Shown here piece by piece: positions 12,692 through 25,900 of a stretch of DNA of 64,000 nt (the first letter of the stretch is position 1; the number at the start of each line of letters is the position of its first letter). This DNA is from Amblyornis subalaris (Eukaryota > Chordata > Aves > Passeriformes > Ptilonorhynchidae). Below the pieces are notes generated by a model that was given only the letters and a program-made list of their open reading frames with translations, was not told the DNA's origin and did not search any database. The stretch spans positions 1,400,464 through 1,464,463 of the forward strand of contig JACAXG010000071.1 in assembly GCA_018881555.1 (NCBI GenBank), given 5' to 3'. The position numbers and the translations under genes are program-made.

Positions 12692-15219
12692 GATGACTTG
12701 TTTGGCCTCAAGGCACTGCTGCTATAAAGTGTTCAATATTAAATAATAATTGCAGAAAGTACTTTAATAGGTTCTCTGGGCAGGATGTTCCAAATACATA
12801 TATATCTCACAGGCCACTGAATTCAGATAACAGTTTCAATCTAAAATTAAATTTTAATGCACTGATATCTAGGCAATTTTAAGCTTTTTATAAATTATCA
12901 CANTGTGCAGATTCTTGGGTGAAAGGCTTAGGCATATAAAGTTCTCTGCCTCTTTCTTTCTCTGAAAATGTAATCCCAGAACTGATGTATGAGGCCTTTA
13001 AACTCCTTTGACAGCACGTCACTTTTACTAAGGCAGGCACAAAGTGAGTGAAAGCTCTGCAGTGATTTGTTTCAAAACCTAAGTTCCAAATCCCAAGCTC
13101 ATGAACAATCAGTTCTGTCTTACCATCAAAATATGCCTACCTCTTCCGTGCAGACACCAGCTTCTAGAATATGGCATCCTTAAGAGAGCCTGTAAGCTTG
13201 GGAGAAAAGCAAACCATTGTAGGTCAGGGCTATATTGGGCCAGACTTGTACCAGGTACAAAAAGATGCTGTACATGGCTTTCCTTTCTCTGTTCAGTTTT
13301 CCTCTTCAAAGGAGTTCATGGCTTGTGAGGGTTCATCAGATCCTTCTCTCAGATGATGTGACATTTACTTGAGGGCTGCTCATGGATCCTACAGGGTGTA
13401 NAAAGTACCTTTAGCACCAGAACTTGAATTCTGCTTGTTAATTGCTTGTTTTCCTCGTCTCTTTGCATCTGCAGTGCAGTGCTGAGTTACCCAGACTAGC
13501 TCTGAGGCAGCTAAGAAAAAATGCAGTGGCCTGGATGGTGTGAGCCTTTCTAAGACTGTGCTCATGTTCTCCTCTTTCCTTCCTTTAATTGTGACTTCTT
13601 TCCCTTGAGTCAGCACTCGTGATCTCACAGAGGGGCAGTAAATCAGCTCACTGCTCCAGCTGAAAGCTTAGATACCTCCATTTTTCTTTCTTTTTTATTT
13701 TCCTTGTTTTGCTATGCTTGTTTGTAGGTCAGAAAGCTGAGCTTGTTAGTTGGGAAATGGTAGGATCACTACTGCTGATGGAAAGGAAGGAACAGGAACG
13801 TGTGGGTTGGAGCACTTTGTGGTCTTTATTTGGCTTAATCCAGCTATAAACTTAATCCAACAAGTGTAGTTTGTTTAATCAAATACCCTCTTCTCGACCA
13901 CATGATGGGGATCATATCACAGAGGGCCGTGTTCACTGAGCTCAGTTTTGAGTTTAGATCTCTTGCAATCTATTGTAAAACTGAGATTGTTACTAAAGGA
14001 GCATAACAATNTGCTGGGAGGGATCTCCTTGACGGATCTGAATCAGGAAAGCATCAATGGACTGATGGCTCCAGTGCTTCCAGCTGGGCATGTTCTGGTG
14101 CTTTGCTGAGTAGGTATGGAGCTGCTGATAGGTGTAAAAGGGAGCAGCAGGTGAATGTCTCTAGAGCTGTGGGGCCTTGGGCAGGGTCTGTGCAGCACTT
14201 CCGGCCTCTGCCAGCTCCCAAGTGGGTAGCACAAGAGACTAAGCCCACATCTCTCCCACATGTCATCATTCACATCATCAGGCTTGGAACTCCCCTTTGG
14301 CATCATCATGAGTCTCTTTTGGACCTTTGCATCTATCTGTGCTTTAGGAAAAGAGAATATCCTAAGAGTTTCCTCTGGTTCAGCCTAGGAATGTGTGGGG
14401 GGGGTGAGAAAACAGATGGTGCATTTGATTGTTCTCTGAATTGGGAAACCAAGAAAAGCTGCTGTTCTAATGGAATGTAAGTACCAGCAACTGCTTCCTC
14501 ACTTTTCGTGGGTTAATACCCCAGAACAAAACTATTCCAGAGTCTCTGCTCACCTCAGAGGGCCTGAAATCGGGGCTTTAAGCAGAGGACAAGGTGGTTT
14601 CTTCTCTGTCTATTGTCTTCAGTAGGTCAGTGCCAAGTGTGGGAAACTGAACCATTCTATCAACTTGGGTCTTATTTTTCTTCCTTCAGAGCATTTCTAC
14701 ATTTTATGTTGCAGTACTCCTTTGAAAGGCAACTGTGACCAAAGAATAAAGGGAGGAACCCAATTCCACTGGCTTAGATTGCAAGATACTTTTCCTTTAA
14801 ATCCTTTCCCTCAATCCCATGCCTTTCCTCTGCACACACTTCAAGTGAACTCATTGGTGCTGAAAGAGATTGGTTTGACAGGCTTGATGATTCACACCTT
14901 CTGTTCAGCTTCCTACTTCAAACCAGCCCAGGCTGAAAAAGGAGAGGTCAACAGCTTTAATGTAAGGCTGTGATTGCTGTAATTTTCACCGGGTAGGAAG
15001 TATCTGAATCCAAGACCTCACTCTTCCATTAGGCAGTGGAAGAATTTGCACCCTGTGTGTTTTGTTGTGTGTGATATTGGTGAGACATTGAATCTGGANC
15101 TTAAAATGTGTTCTGGTGTCACCTGTGGCTTCCCTTTTGGACACACCAGTTCTCAGTGAGCTGCTCGGAGTGTGTGGTGCATCTGGTGACATCACTGCTG
15201 GGAGGGTTCGCTTGCACTG
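12692..15219. other. Gene-free DNA, nothing notable
   Basis: No supported gene. Open frames at 13101-13356, 14043-14480 and 14665-14973 overlap on both strands and carry no domain. A G8 run lies at about 14397-14404. Confidence 0.65.
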
Positions 15220-15390
15220 CATTGCAATAAGTTCATTTTTACGTGGTAAATAGCTATTAATTACTGCTGCTATAGTGTTAGTGCACCAAAACACTCTCCC
15301 TGAAAGCTGGGTAGCCAGCTAGAGTGCTAAATGGGGATGCATATTAATGACCAAGGAGCTCATTAGCTGCACTTGCGGGGATGGAACAAC
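15220..15390. promoter_or_regulatory. Candidate POU/homeodomain regulatory block
   Basis: ATGCATATTAAT at 15337-15348 joins an octamer-like POU half site to a homeodomain core. TATTAATTACTG near 15253 and CTCATTAGC near 15359 add further TAAT cores within 110 bp. The sequence is complex and not low-complexity AT-rich DNA. This resembles vertebrate developmental enhancers. Without alignment it is a weak call. Confidence 0.3.
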
Positions 15391-18300
15391 TGAGGTTTCC
15401 TGAGAGTCTCAGCAAACCCATAAAGTGAAAACGCAGCTCTGTACTCAGAGCAAGAAACAACACAACAAACACAACCCTACATGCAAGCCCACTCAACCCA
15501 GCTGATTGATGGGCAGTCCCTCCTGACCACATGGAACTTTGCCCTTCTGAAGGCACAGACACAAAGGTACAAAGCGTGGCTCTTACATTCCTCAGGGTCA
15601 CCCCTGGTTGTAGAAACGTGACTTCACAGAAATTACCCTGTGTCTGTGTGCACCAAATCCTGTTCNAGTGTGTACTTCCCACGGAAATGCTGAGGGCCAC
15701 GTGCAGCACACACTGTCACAGCACACACAGTTTTGCCTTTCTTCATCAAAATAAAAAATCCCATTGATTTTTACTTTTCATGCTTCCGTTACCAGCTCCA
15801 GCTAACAACTGCCACTGCTGTTCCTTATCAATATTTGATGAGTAGGGTGAGGTGGAATGGAGAAGCCCTGTGAGTTTCTCCTTCTAAATGGTCTCTGTGA
15901 GGGTTGAGGTTTTTGTGGCTTATGTTTATTTTTTCTGTCCGTTTTACTTGGTTGGTTTAGGTCCTGAAGGTGACTGCTGCTAAAAGAGAGGATAGAAATA
16001 GGACATCTCTCTTCCCCCTGCCCTCTTCCCTGTTCGTGCCCTTATCTCTCTGTTTGCACTCTTGAGTAGGCTCATGGATGATTTTGTGGGCTTTTGGGTT
16101 TTTAGATCCTTGATGAAATTCATCAACAGTGGAAGGTCAAGCAACACTTATCTATGCGTAGCCAACATAACTTCTCCTTAACTAGTTTTTCCCAGGCTTT
16201 ATCCAGCTAAGTGTTCTCAGGAAATGAGCTCTCATTTTTAAAATTATCTTTCAACTCACAGAATTAATGACTGCCCTAGTACCTTACTAAATTATGCCTA
16301 AAAAGAAGAATCACTCCAGAATAGAGTAGCATGCCTTCAGGACATGTCTCTGAGTTGTAACTCTTCATTTATTCTTCACTTGCTATGACAAAGAAGTTTC
16401 CATAGTACCTAAGAGAGAATCTTTTTTCTTGTGCTTAAGCAGCTATTAAAACTTAGTGTGGATGTGAGCTTGTGTCAAAATAAGGTCAAAGGCTCATTCA
16501 TTACTGAAATGAGAATTCAGTGCTTTGCTTAAAACAGCATTTCTGCAAATACCTCTCATTCTAAANAGCTAGTTTGAGTTTACAAGGATGGAGTCCTTGA
16601 GGGCCATAACCCAGAGAGCAGTGCATGAAACAGGACAGTCATCATTTCAGTGAGCTCTGTGGTGAGAATATTTGAGAAGCAAACAAGACTCAGACAATGC
16701 AGCAGAGACAGTGTGTGGACTTTGGGAANGCTGGGCTGCCAGTGCTGGAGAAACAGGCTGCCAGCTCTGCAGCTTCTGCATTTGCCACCTGATTCCAGGT
16801 GAGTGAGCACAGACACTCAGCTTGTCAGCTGCAGCATAATCCCAGCAGCTGTAATAAACTGGAACGTGCTGATGGCATCCCAGAACAAACCCCGTGGAAC
16901 CAGGTGTTGCCGGGTGTCACTTGGGAATGTGACACCACTGCCAACCCGTGGGAGAAACACCCACAGCAGTGTCACTGTGCCGTACACACCTGTGGGTCTT
17001 TCTGCACTGTAAACTGGCTGTGAGGATGAAGAAGAGGGAACAGCTTCATCCTCCTTCCCTGTGATTTAGGCTGCAAGGGCTCATTGCAGGGAGATGGAGG
17101 CTTACCATCAGTTAGGCTGGATGTAGGTGTAGGCATCAGGATCTCATCTGTATCTTCTTGGATTACAACAGGGGAACTACTGAAGGAGGAACTTGGAAGT
17201 CTAGAAAAAACCTTGTTTTTACTGTAGCCATCGATAGCCTTACAGGAGTGACTGGCAAATGACTTAAAGATCTGCTCAAGCCTCATAATCACGAGGCAAG
17301 ACATTGGGTAAGGAAAACCAGTGTACAGTTCATGGNAAAAGAAAATACATCAAGAGAAAATATTTTGCATTAAGCAAAACACTTTTTGCATCATTTTAAT
17401 GCTTTTTTTGTTCATCTGGGTATGGTATAAAATTTGAAAGTTAAACAAGTCTGGGTTTTTTTGGTGGCTTCATTTCAAATATAAATACCTGGGGATGTCT
17501 TCCAGTTTCATGATTCGATTGCTGTGGTGGCAAAGTTCAAACTGTCCTTGTTCTGTGCTGTGCTCTGACCATAAGGACTTCTTTGGAAATGTGCATTAGA
17601 AGTCATCTGGAGGACACTGTAGGGATCCAGGTAAGTGGCTGAAACATCTGCAAATGTGTAGGAGACAAAAGAAAAACATGAGCACGTGGCCAGCAGCATC
17701 AAGTGCCTTCTAAATATGTCACCAATCTACTGCAAGACAAGTATCAAGACAGAGAAGGGCAAAAACTGGGCAAAGCTCTTGGGATAGCAGTTTTTCCATG
17801 GCAAGGCATAAATCTTGGGCTTGTCTGATGTGTGCTGTGGAATGCTGCTAGGTGAAGAGAAGGGAAGGATTCNGTCTCTCAGAATCTCTTGCCAAGTTCC
17901 TGGGATGCTCTGGGGGTGACACAAGGATAAGCAACGTACAGAACTCTTGAGGGTTGTTTGGTTTGTTTGGGGAACTTTTGNGTTTCTTAATTTGTTTTTA
18001 TTTTTTATTTTTTTTTCCTGGAGACCACTGCTTTTAGCTCTCATCCGTTGCCCTTCTTGTTTGGGTGATTTCAGGATTGCTGGTGTCCAGCATTCAGCTC
18101 TGGGCCATGTGGAGACCCTCTGCTGCAGCTCCGTTAATCCTGTGCAGGACAGGTTGGCCATCCTCATTTCACACCTACAGATGCTGACAGATCTGATTAT
18201 CCATCTCCTGTGCAAGTCTTACAGAAAAGCTGTAGCTGAGTCCTTGGGATTTAGTGAAAGAACTTAGGAGTTTCACAGACTTTGAAGCTCTCTCTGGACT

Positions 18301-18487
18301 CAGTTTTGGATTCAAAGCTTTTTGTTGGGAGGTCTGGAGGCCTCCTCTTCCCAACTTTCCTTGTAGGTCTGTTCNAGTGAGCAAGTCACTGGTTTTTTCC
18401 TTTGTAGTGAACATGAAGTCTGTGGGCAGTGTGAAGTCACAGAGCAACGCTGGGATCAGATGTCCATGTGGGAGCAATCACACTATG
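15391..18487. other. Gene-free DNA, nothing notable
   Basis: No coding support. Minus-strand frames such as 17727-18215 and 16972-17304 lack domains. T-rich runs occur at about 17978-18018 (TTTTTATTTTTTATTTTT type). Confidence 0.65.
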
Positions 18488-18545
18488 ATGCCAGCTTAAT
18501 TTTAGAGAATTGGGTTATGCCAGCTTTATTTTAGAGAATTGGGTT
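18488..18545. repeat. 29-bp tandem duplication, two copies
   Basis: The unit beginning ATGCCAGCTTAATTTTAGAG occupies 18488-18516 and is repeated immediately at 18517-18545. The only difference is one base in the middle (TTAATT against TTTATT). The first four bases of a third unit (ATGC) follow. Near identity means a recent duplication. Its copy number may vary between individuals. Confidence 0.9.
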
Positions 18546-18879
18546 ATGCACTCTCTAACATAGACTTTTCCCTGATTCTTGAACCCAAAGTCTGTTTTGG
18601 ATAGATGCAGCAGGGTATCCTTTTCCTTAGTCCTGCATCCAAAGCTCTCCCAAGCAGGGTAGCCTTTGGGCAGCACATGCACAGGTTGTTGTGGGCACTG
18701 CAGAAACCTCTGCCCTGGTTCTGCTCCCAGGCACCGTGCCCAGAGTCCATTCCCAGTGACACAGCAATCCAGTTCTGTCTTNCAAATGGTTTAGCAAACC
18801 ACATCCTTTCTGTAAGAGAAAAATGATCTCTCTTCATTTGTAATATCTTTCCTAAAATGTGCTGTACAATCATGTCTCT

Positions 18880-19110
18880 AAAATATATGAGGCGATAGAG
18901 CAACTATATTGAAAAATAGCACATACTTGGCCAGTTTTGCTAATAAGTAAAATATACAGGTCTGAATATGACAACTGTATGTGTTGAAATATATTGAAAA
19001 CATATTTGGATCGTTCCACATAGACTGAAATACTGAAAACTGGCCAAATCTGTAAAAAATTTAAGTCTGTGTTTTATATATTACATATTTAAAAATCATT
19101 TTCACAAATA
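18880..19110. repeat. AT-rich block with 12-bp inverted repeat
   Basis: TTGGCCAGTTTT at 18927-18938 is matched by its exact reverse complement AAAACTGGCCAA at 19036-19047, with 97 bp of AT-rich DNA between. Downstream the sequence continues as TA-rich DNA (TTTTATATATTACATATTT near 19070). The arrangement resembles the ends of a small non-autonomous DNA transposon, but I see no clear target-site duplication. A second AT-rich block at 36080-36375 carries a similar TTGGCC-containing inverted repeat, so they may be related. Confidence 0.45.
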
Positions 19111-20700
19111 GATAGCAAGGAACCTTGCTACGAAGATGTGGGAAATACTAACCAGGCTTTATTTTTTCCTGATGGGAACCAGTGCTCATGGATGCTGTGT
19201 CATTACAGACACTGTGGTAAGAGTTAACGTGGCTGCTGGCTCATAATTTGTGTGCTGGGCCCAGCACAAGGGTCCATTGATCTTAATAGAGACCACTCAG
19301 GAACGGGGAATTCCAACAGTAACGGCTCCCTCGGCATTGCTGGTGCTGATTTAAGTCCGAGCATTTCNTCCTCTGCAGTCTCTTTGGATTAGGCTGGGAA
19401 TGGACAGGAGAGTGGGAGCGAGAGCNGTTGTGACAGCTCTTAGATGGAGGAGCTTGGAAGTGCTTGCAATTTCTAGAGAAATGAGTAANTTCTGGAGGCT
19501 GAGGATTCAAACANTGAGTCTTGGAGAAGGGATAGGACCCCTTTGATAATGCAGTTGTCCTGGCCTTTGCAAGAGAACAACGATCTCCATTTATTGTTAG
19601 CTCCTGCTGGCATTCCTAAGCATTCTCTAGATAAGATCAGAGATGTCTGGATGCCCTGGATCCTCTGGGAAATGCCCTTTTGCAGCCTGACACAGAGTTA
19701 CCTTTTGAGTTTTTATGGGTGTATTGTTATATCTGTGAAAGGTGTGGGGCAGGAGACCTTGGCATTTCTCCATGGAGGATCCAGGGTTTTCTCTCTTTTC
19801 CTGCAGGTTGTAGCAGCAGTTAGATCCCAGTGGAGATGGAAGCCCATGTATGCGCTTCTGGTTGGGGTTGGGATGGTCTGCTTTGCTCATGGACCTATTA
19901 TTTGTTGCCAGGGAATGTGTTTCTGCTGATGGCAATTGAAGGCAAATTAGTGTTCTCAAGTTAGAGATGAGTGTTCTAGAGATGGTAAAAGCATGTGGGT
20001 CATTTGAAGGCTTGTGAAGAAAACTGATTCTGTTTGAGAGGTGGGTGGTAGAGACCAGCAAGGGCCTGGCTTCCTCATCCAAGTTAGACCAGGTCAGCAG
20101 CTGAAGGAGGAGGAGGAGGAGAAGGACATCTCACACAGAGAGCAGCTTTTAGAGGAAGACCACTGTCCCCTGAGATGACCTTCCTGCCCGATTTGGAGGT
20201 CAAGAGAGATTTCCTTGATTCTTAAATTGTCCAATTCCTTTGTTAGGAAAAACATTTAAGACAATTTGGGGTCCTANATCTGGCTCACTGTGAGGATAAA
20301 TCATTGATGTCTCAAGCAGGAGTCATAAATCCTACAATGTTGTTGACCAGGCGAATGTACTTCTGCCAACTACACACCACAAAGTTTGTGCAAACATTTA
20401 TTTGCATGCAGAAAGCTGGAGAGAGACCAGCNCCAGACAGAACTGAAAGTCAGGTACATCGGGGGTCCTGTCATGAGGTCACTGAGGGGGGTTAGGGTCG
20501 TCAGAATGGGAATCATGGCTGTTTTACTCTTCTGAGATGCCTTCCGCCCTGGAGATGAGCTGCTCCGAGTGGTGCCCTTGTGTNCTGCACAGCATCAGCC
20601 TGCTGAGAGCTGGAACACCTCAACATCCTAATGAAAACAAGGAGCAAACCAGCATTCTCCTGAAAAATAAACAAGCCCACTTCCATGACCTCCCCTTGAC
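19111..20700. other. Gene-free DNA with short GGA repeat
   Basis: A (GGA)n run of about six units lies at 20105-20122. Two overlapping open frames on opposite strands (19543-19929 plus, 19627-20082 minus) have no recognisable domains and no splice context that I can defend. Confidence 0.6.
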
Positions 20701-20708
20701 CTCCCAAT

Positions 20709-20739
20709 GAGGTGCTAATTACTAGAGGATTAGCACCTC
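20709..20739. promoter_or_regulatory. 11-bp inverted repeat with TAAT…ATTA cores
   Basis: GAGGTGCTAAT at 20709-20719 and its exact reverse complement ATTAGCACCTC at 20729-20739 flank nine bases. Each arm contains a homeodomain TAAT core next to GGTGC. The symmetry suits a dimeric homeodomain or T-box/homeodomain site, or a short hairpin. Function is inference. Confidence 0.5.
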
Positions 20740-22780
20740 TTCTGTATCACAATGCACCCAGCCAAGGAGCAGGAGGTGACAACACTCGGCACGAAATGCA
20801 AATCCAGAAGAATTAGTCCAAGGGCAAGAGACAAGTCCCAAAGTTAAGAACAGAGAAACCTTCTCCATCGTGAGTTAGTTCAACCTGTTGTCAGAAAAAC
20901 GTGCAAAGTTAGCGCCTTTTGGAGGAGTTAGGCAGGAATAGAACCTTTATTTTTTCCCCTTCATGATGGGCAAATATGCAGCTTTCCTTAATTTGACTTC
21001 ACAGTTCAATAATTTCTTCAGTGTGGCTGCAGCGATAGCAATATCAAAAAAAGCTTATTAAAAATTAATTGCAGCAGCAGAAGTATCTCTCTGTATCTGT
21101 GTCTGTGTTGAAATACCATCCCCATTACACTACATCCACTGGCAGACTGATAAGCTGGAATGAAAACTGTAGGAATTAGTGCTTGCAAAGGAAGCCCTGC
21201 AGAGATCTGTGTGATCTGTCCTGTCAGGCTGTGTGAGATGATCTCACAAGTGAGTGAGTGCCTGTATTTGTCTAGTCGAATGGATAAAGGCTTTCTGTGG
21301 GGGCTGCTCTTGTCTCTGTGTGAGGATTTTCACCTATTTGGTCCTGTATGGGATGGGAAGTAAATTGTTCTTGTATTTGGCATCGTTATATTTACACGAG
21401 GCTTTGTATTGGTGTTTTTATTTTTGGTAGAAAATACTTATTGTAAAAGGAAGCGACTTGAGCTTTTTCCAAACATCAATGGGAACTTTGCCCTAGGGAA
21501 AGAATTTCTGAGGTGTGAGATACAGGTAGACTGGAACAGCCCAAAGTCTGGTGGCCACCTGGAAGGTGTGAGATCAAAGCCTTTGCTGGCAGGCACTGGG
21601 TGAAACTGGGGCACATGAGCAAAAGTCTCCTTGGGGGCAAACTGGCACAACTGTCCCCTAAAATAGGTAACAGCCCAGGGCTTTCCTGAGGGAGAGAAGA
21701 CAAGCTGTAAACTGGATTCTCCTGGAGCTCAAGAACATCTCCCAGGCATCAGCTTATCAGCTATTCTGGGTTTGGTTTTTTTTACCCGTGTGGAAGTTCA
21801 CTCATGAACATGAGAATGCTGCTCCCATTCCCTGTTTTTCAATGATGCCACATTCTCGAGCGGGGGGAGGTTTCTGGTTGGATCATTGAATTTTCCAGTG
21901 GAAGATCTCAGCAGTNAATTCCTGCCCAGCTCTCCACTGCCCAGCTGCTTTGCCTCTACCCCCTTTCTCAGTTTTATTCTATGCGAGTATGAGCTGCTTA
22001 TACAGCAGCCCAGGAGAGCTCCCTTTGGATGAAGTATGTCCTCAGTAGTTAAACCCTCTCAAGCTGTACTTTTCAGTCCTTGCCTTGTCCCTGGCAGTTT
22101 CTTTTGCTCTTCTCTTCCAGGGATGCGAATCACTGTATGTGTTGACTCCGTCCCTGCTGCCTGCGCTCACTGCAGCAGAGGAGCTGCGATTGTGACTCCC
22201 GGCTGCGGGGGCTGTGGTGGACACGCTGCCTCGTGTCATTTCCTGTTTGGAGAATTACCTCATGGATTTTCAGATGGGCCAAGAGACTCCTGTCCGCATT
22301 GTTCTTCTGCAAAGGATATGTGCGGTATGGGGCCGAGGTGACACAATCAGGATCTCCTCAGTGTAGTGTTTGAGTGGGGCCTCAGAAAAATAACCAGATT
22401 ACTATCTCCAACTTATCCTAAACATGCCTGCCTCCTTTTACAGATTTTGTTGCACGGTATTGTTGCCAGGATGGATTTATGCTGGGCCATTTCCCACTCC
22501 AGCTGCGTCACTACAATCATTGTCATGAGAACACAAAAGCAGAGACCGAATGCCCCGTGCCTTCCGAAAAATATATTTGTCCCATTGCACCGCTGTGACC
22601 TTTGGAGTGCCATGTGCTGGTGGCTACTAAAGCAAAGACTTCCTGATGCTTGATTGCCAGGGATCCTCAAAGGCCAGGGTGACTCCTTGCTGTCTCGAAC
22701 AGCCTGGCTTCAACACGTAAAGTGAAGTTGCCAAGTGAAGAACAATTCCTAGAGGACAGGGGTGGAGTCGCGTGCCCAGG
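20740..22780. other. Gene-free DNA, possible conserved stretches
   Basis: AT-rich stretches with several TTAATT words near 21050-21070 resemble conserved noncoding DNA. At 22446-22595 a 50-codon cysteine-containing open stretch follows a pyrimidine-rich CAG. It ends in a stop with no donor site and is not called as an exon. Nothing else is supported. Confidence 0.5.
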
Positions 22781-22990
22781 GTTTGTCCCTAACGAGGTAT
22801 TNTCGTGGTTTTCGGTGCCCACCCCCTTGGCCGTGCGCAGACGTCCTCTCGCCACCAGAAGGTGCTGTTGGACAGGGCACGGCCCGGGGGTGCCCCCACG
22901 CGCTGCGGTGACGTCACACAGTCCCCGCCCAGTGCCTCAGTTTCCCCGCTCCCAATGGTCCGTGTTTTAAGGAATGTTGACNGATGTGAC
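22781..22990. promoter_or_regulatory. CpG-rich block with CRE and CTCF-like site
   Basis: TGACGTCA at 22909-22916 is a perfect palindromic cAMP-response element, the binding site of CREB/ATF factors, followed by a CCCCGCCC Sp1-type box. At 22852-22865, CCACCAGAAGGTGC agrees with the CTCF core at about 12 of 14 positions. CpGs are frequent from 22810 to 22935. Together this looks like a promoter or insulator element. The minus-strand frame 22789-23106 spans it but has no domain. Transcription direction is unknown. Confidence 0.45.
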
Positions 22991-25900
22991 ACAGAGCAAC
23001 TGGGTATTATTAAGCCACCAAAGGAGTCGGTCAAACCACATCCGTGCTTTAGGAAACCGAGATCAAACCAGATGCCTTCAGGCTCCTCTACGTGACACCG
23101 AGCCACAGAAGGTGAAGAAACTGTTCCTTCATTATTTCATTGGCTTCCCATTGTTTCGCGCCCTGCTCTCATCTCCAGCCTCCTGGAACATTTTGCCGTG
23201 GGGCCTGAAGGAAAACAACAGCTCATGTGCTAATTTTATAAGCTGCCATGGCTGTAGCACACAGCACGTGGGGTCGGGGCAGACCCTTCCTCACACACAC
23301 AGCATTGCCAACCCCACCTGGCATTTGGTACCTCTTTCTGCAGCACTGATTAGATAATCTGCTCATTGATCATGTCGGGGGATCTAACAGCAATCAGGCT
23401 TCCTCCACAGTGTGCTGATGCTGAGACATGGGGTTGGTGCTTCTCTGGGTCTCATAAACATCTCCTCAGACAGGTCTTTGCCTTTCATGTGTTTTGTTTG
23501 CAAGGCTCTGTGTGGTAGAAGGTGGTTTTCTCTACTGTTCATAGAATGATCTGAAGAAATTATTTGAGAAGAGTCGCAGTTCCTACTGGAATACTCGGCA
23601 GGAGGAATGTGTGACTTCCCACCAGCCTGTCCCCCCAGCTGCAGCCTGAGTGCTGTGTTCATGAAGAGGGAAATAATTCCATGTCTAGAATCCACTCAGA
23701 GACTCAAATAAAGAAACAAGCTTGAGGTCCATGTCTTCTGTGCAGTCATGCAATGGACAGGGCCAGTCTGGTGCTTTGTGCTTGTCACCTCTGCAGTTCC
23801 TGGCTGTCAGCAGCTGCTTGTTGCTGGTATCGCATGGAGCAGAACCAGTGACCTCAGGAAATGATGTGAATACAGAATTCTCCCTTTGCATCTCCAGCTC
23901 CACCATCTTCTTTTCCTTCCAGCCCTCGGGTACATTAAATGGTTTGGCCTAATGAAGCTGTCTGATCTTAAAATCACTCCACTCTCAATGACCTCCTGTG
24001 GCAGCAGATAATATTTAAAAGCCTTATGTGCCTGCAGAGGCTCCTTGTCTCTCTTTTGGGTTAATAGTTAAAAATTCATGGTTGTTTTTCAAAACCTAAA
24101 TTGCTTTACTCTCTGCAAATGATTCCCCTTTCAATTCAAAATCAAACCTTTGTCTAGACTCAGCAGACTCTTGGCTAATAGCTCTGGCAGGCAAAGATAC
24201 CAACAGTTTATCAAGATATTCACTTTCTACCCCAAACTCAGCTCAATTTCACGAGGTGGTTTTTGTTGTTTTTTTTTTCAGTGGCAGAAGAGTGTTTAGC
24301 TAATTGGGTTAAGGAGCCTTAGATGTTCCTTGGCTCTCCACAGAGTGTTTCTTTTTTAGCAGTGCCAATTTCCTTAACAAATGTATTTCATTGTGTGGTG
24401 CATTTGATCCTCGTATCCGGAACTGTGTGTGAATCCTGAACCACCCCTGAGCTGCCTTTCCAGCTGCCATGCTACTGACTGCACAAGGCTCCACTGACTT
24501 AGAAAGTGACCTCAGCATCCAGAGGCCTACTTCTAAATAAACGAGAATATAAATAAAAATAAAACAATACAGCTCCTTCGAGTCCATGCGTGATTTCCCC
24601 GTGGAGCTGCTCCCGTGGCTCTGTGGCTGTCATCCTCAGTGGATCTGTGCAGAGGTTTTTGTGAAGTTTCCTCTCAGGTCTTTGACAATTGTCTGTGGAG
24701 AATGATTTTGCTCTTTACTCCAGGTTCAGAGGAAGCTCTGCAGTGATTTCCAGGCTTCTGCACTCAAATTTTGAGCATGGGAAACACATATAAGTGTCAG
24801 GCTGGGAGTTTGGAAAGCCTGGCCGTGGATGTCAGCAGTGCTAGGCCCAAGCGGGAAATGTTTATCATGTATAAGAACTTGGCTTAAGTGATTTTATTGA
24901 AAGAACAGCTCCTGTCTGAGATTTTGTATCTGTGTTTAGNGTCTGCCTCTTCTGGGTAGAGGCCATTTAGCACCTAAAGGTGCCTTAGAGGGCAAGCTCA
25001 GGTCCCCTTTAGTTTAAAACTCTTCTATTTTTGCATGTCCTCAACAGACTTACTGTGAACTAGTCAAATATTCAGAGTCCAATCTGCCTTACTACTAAAC
25101 CCCTGCTACAAGTAGTACCAGAGAGACATGAAGTATTAAACACAGTTGAAATCTCTTTTATTTTACTGCCAGAACAGTATAAAGGAACTTTGGTGGAAAT
25201 GTGAAACAAACTTTCAGTCTTTGTTGCAGTCCTGGGTTATGTAAAGGTTTCATGTGTGGTGTTCTCCCATGAGGAAATCTCCCCTGTAACTGCAAATTGC
25301 TGTGTAGCCTTAATCTGTCCACAGCTGCTTGTACTACTGCAAGAGTAAATAAAATAATACTTACCATGGATAAATATTTTATTTGCATGCCGAAGCATCC
25401 TAAAACTGTACTTTTTGGCCCACCCAAGGTGGAAATAAATACTGGAAAGCTGAAGGGAAGGAAAAAAGTGAATCACTGTGTCACAAACCATTTTAGAGCT
25501 GAGGCTAGAGGCTGCTCTGTCTTTCTGGCAACCCNTTCTTACAGGGCACTGTAGGTCTAAGCGTTGTTGTTTTCATGTGAAGGATCCATGCTGCTGGGAA
25601 AAGAGAGAACTAGCTTTGGATAGAACAGCTACTTTCCATGATTCTCTTTCAGGATTAAAGTGAGCAACTTTCTCCTGATTACTGACAAGAACTATGGCTA
25701 GAACTACCCACAGGTTAAACAGGCAATTGTGGATCCAATGGGAACACACATGGCAAGTGGGATTTTTGAGTGGCTTGTGACTGGAATGAAAGCAAATGTT
25801 AAGCTTTACACGGATTCAGTTGTGGTGACCGTGGGTTTGATTTGGTGTTAAAGGGTGGGCAAAGAGCACCTGCTGAGCTGCAGAGGGACCCTTCCCACAT

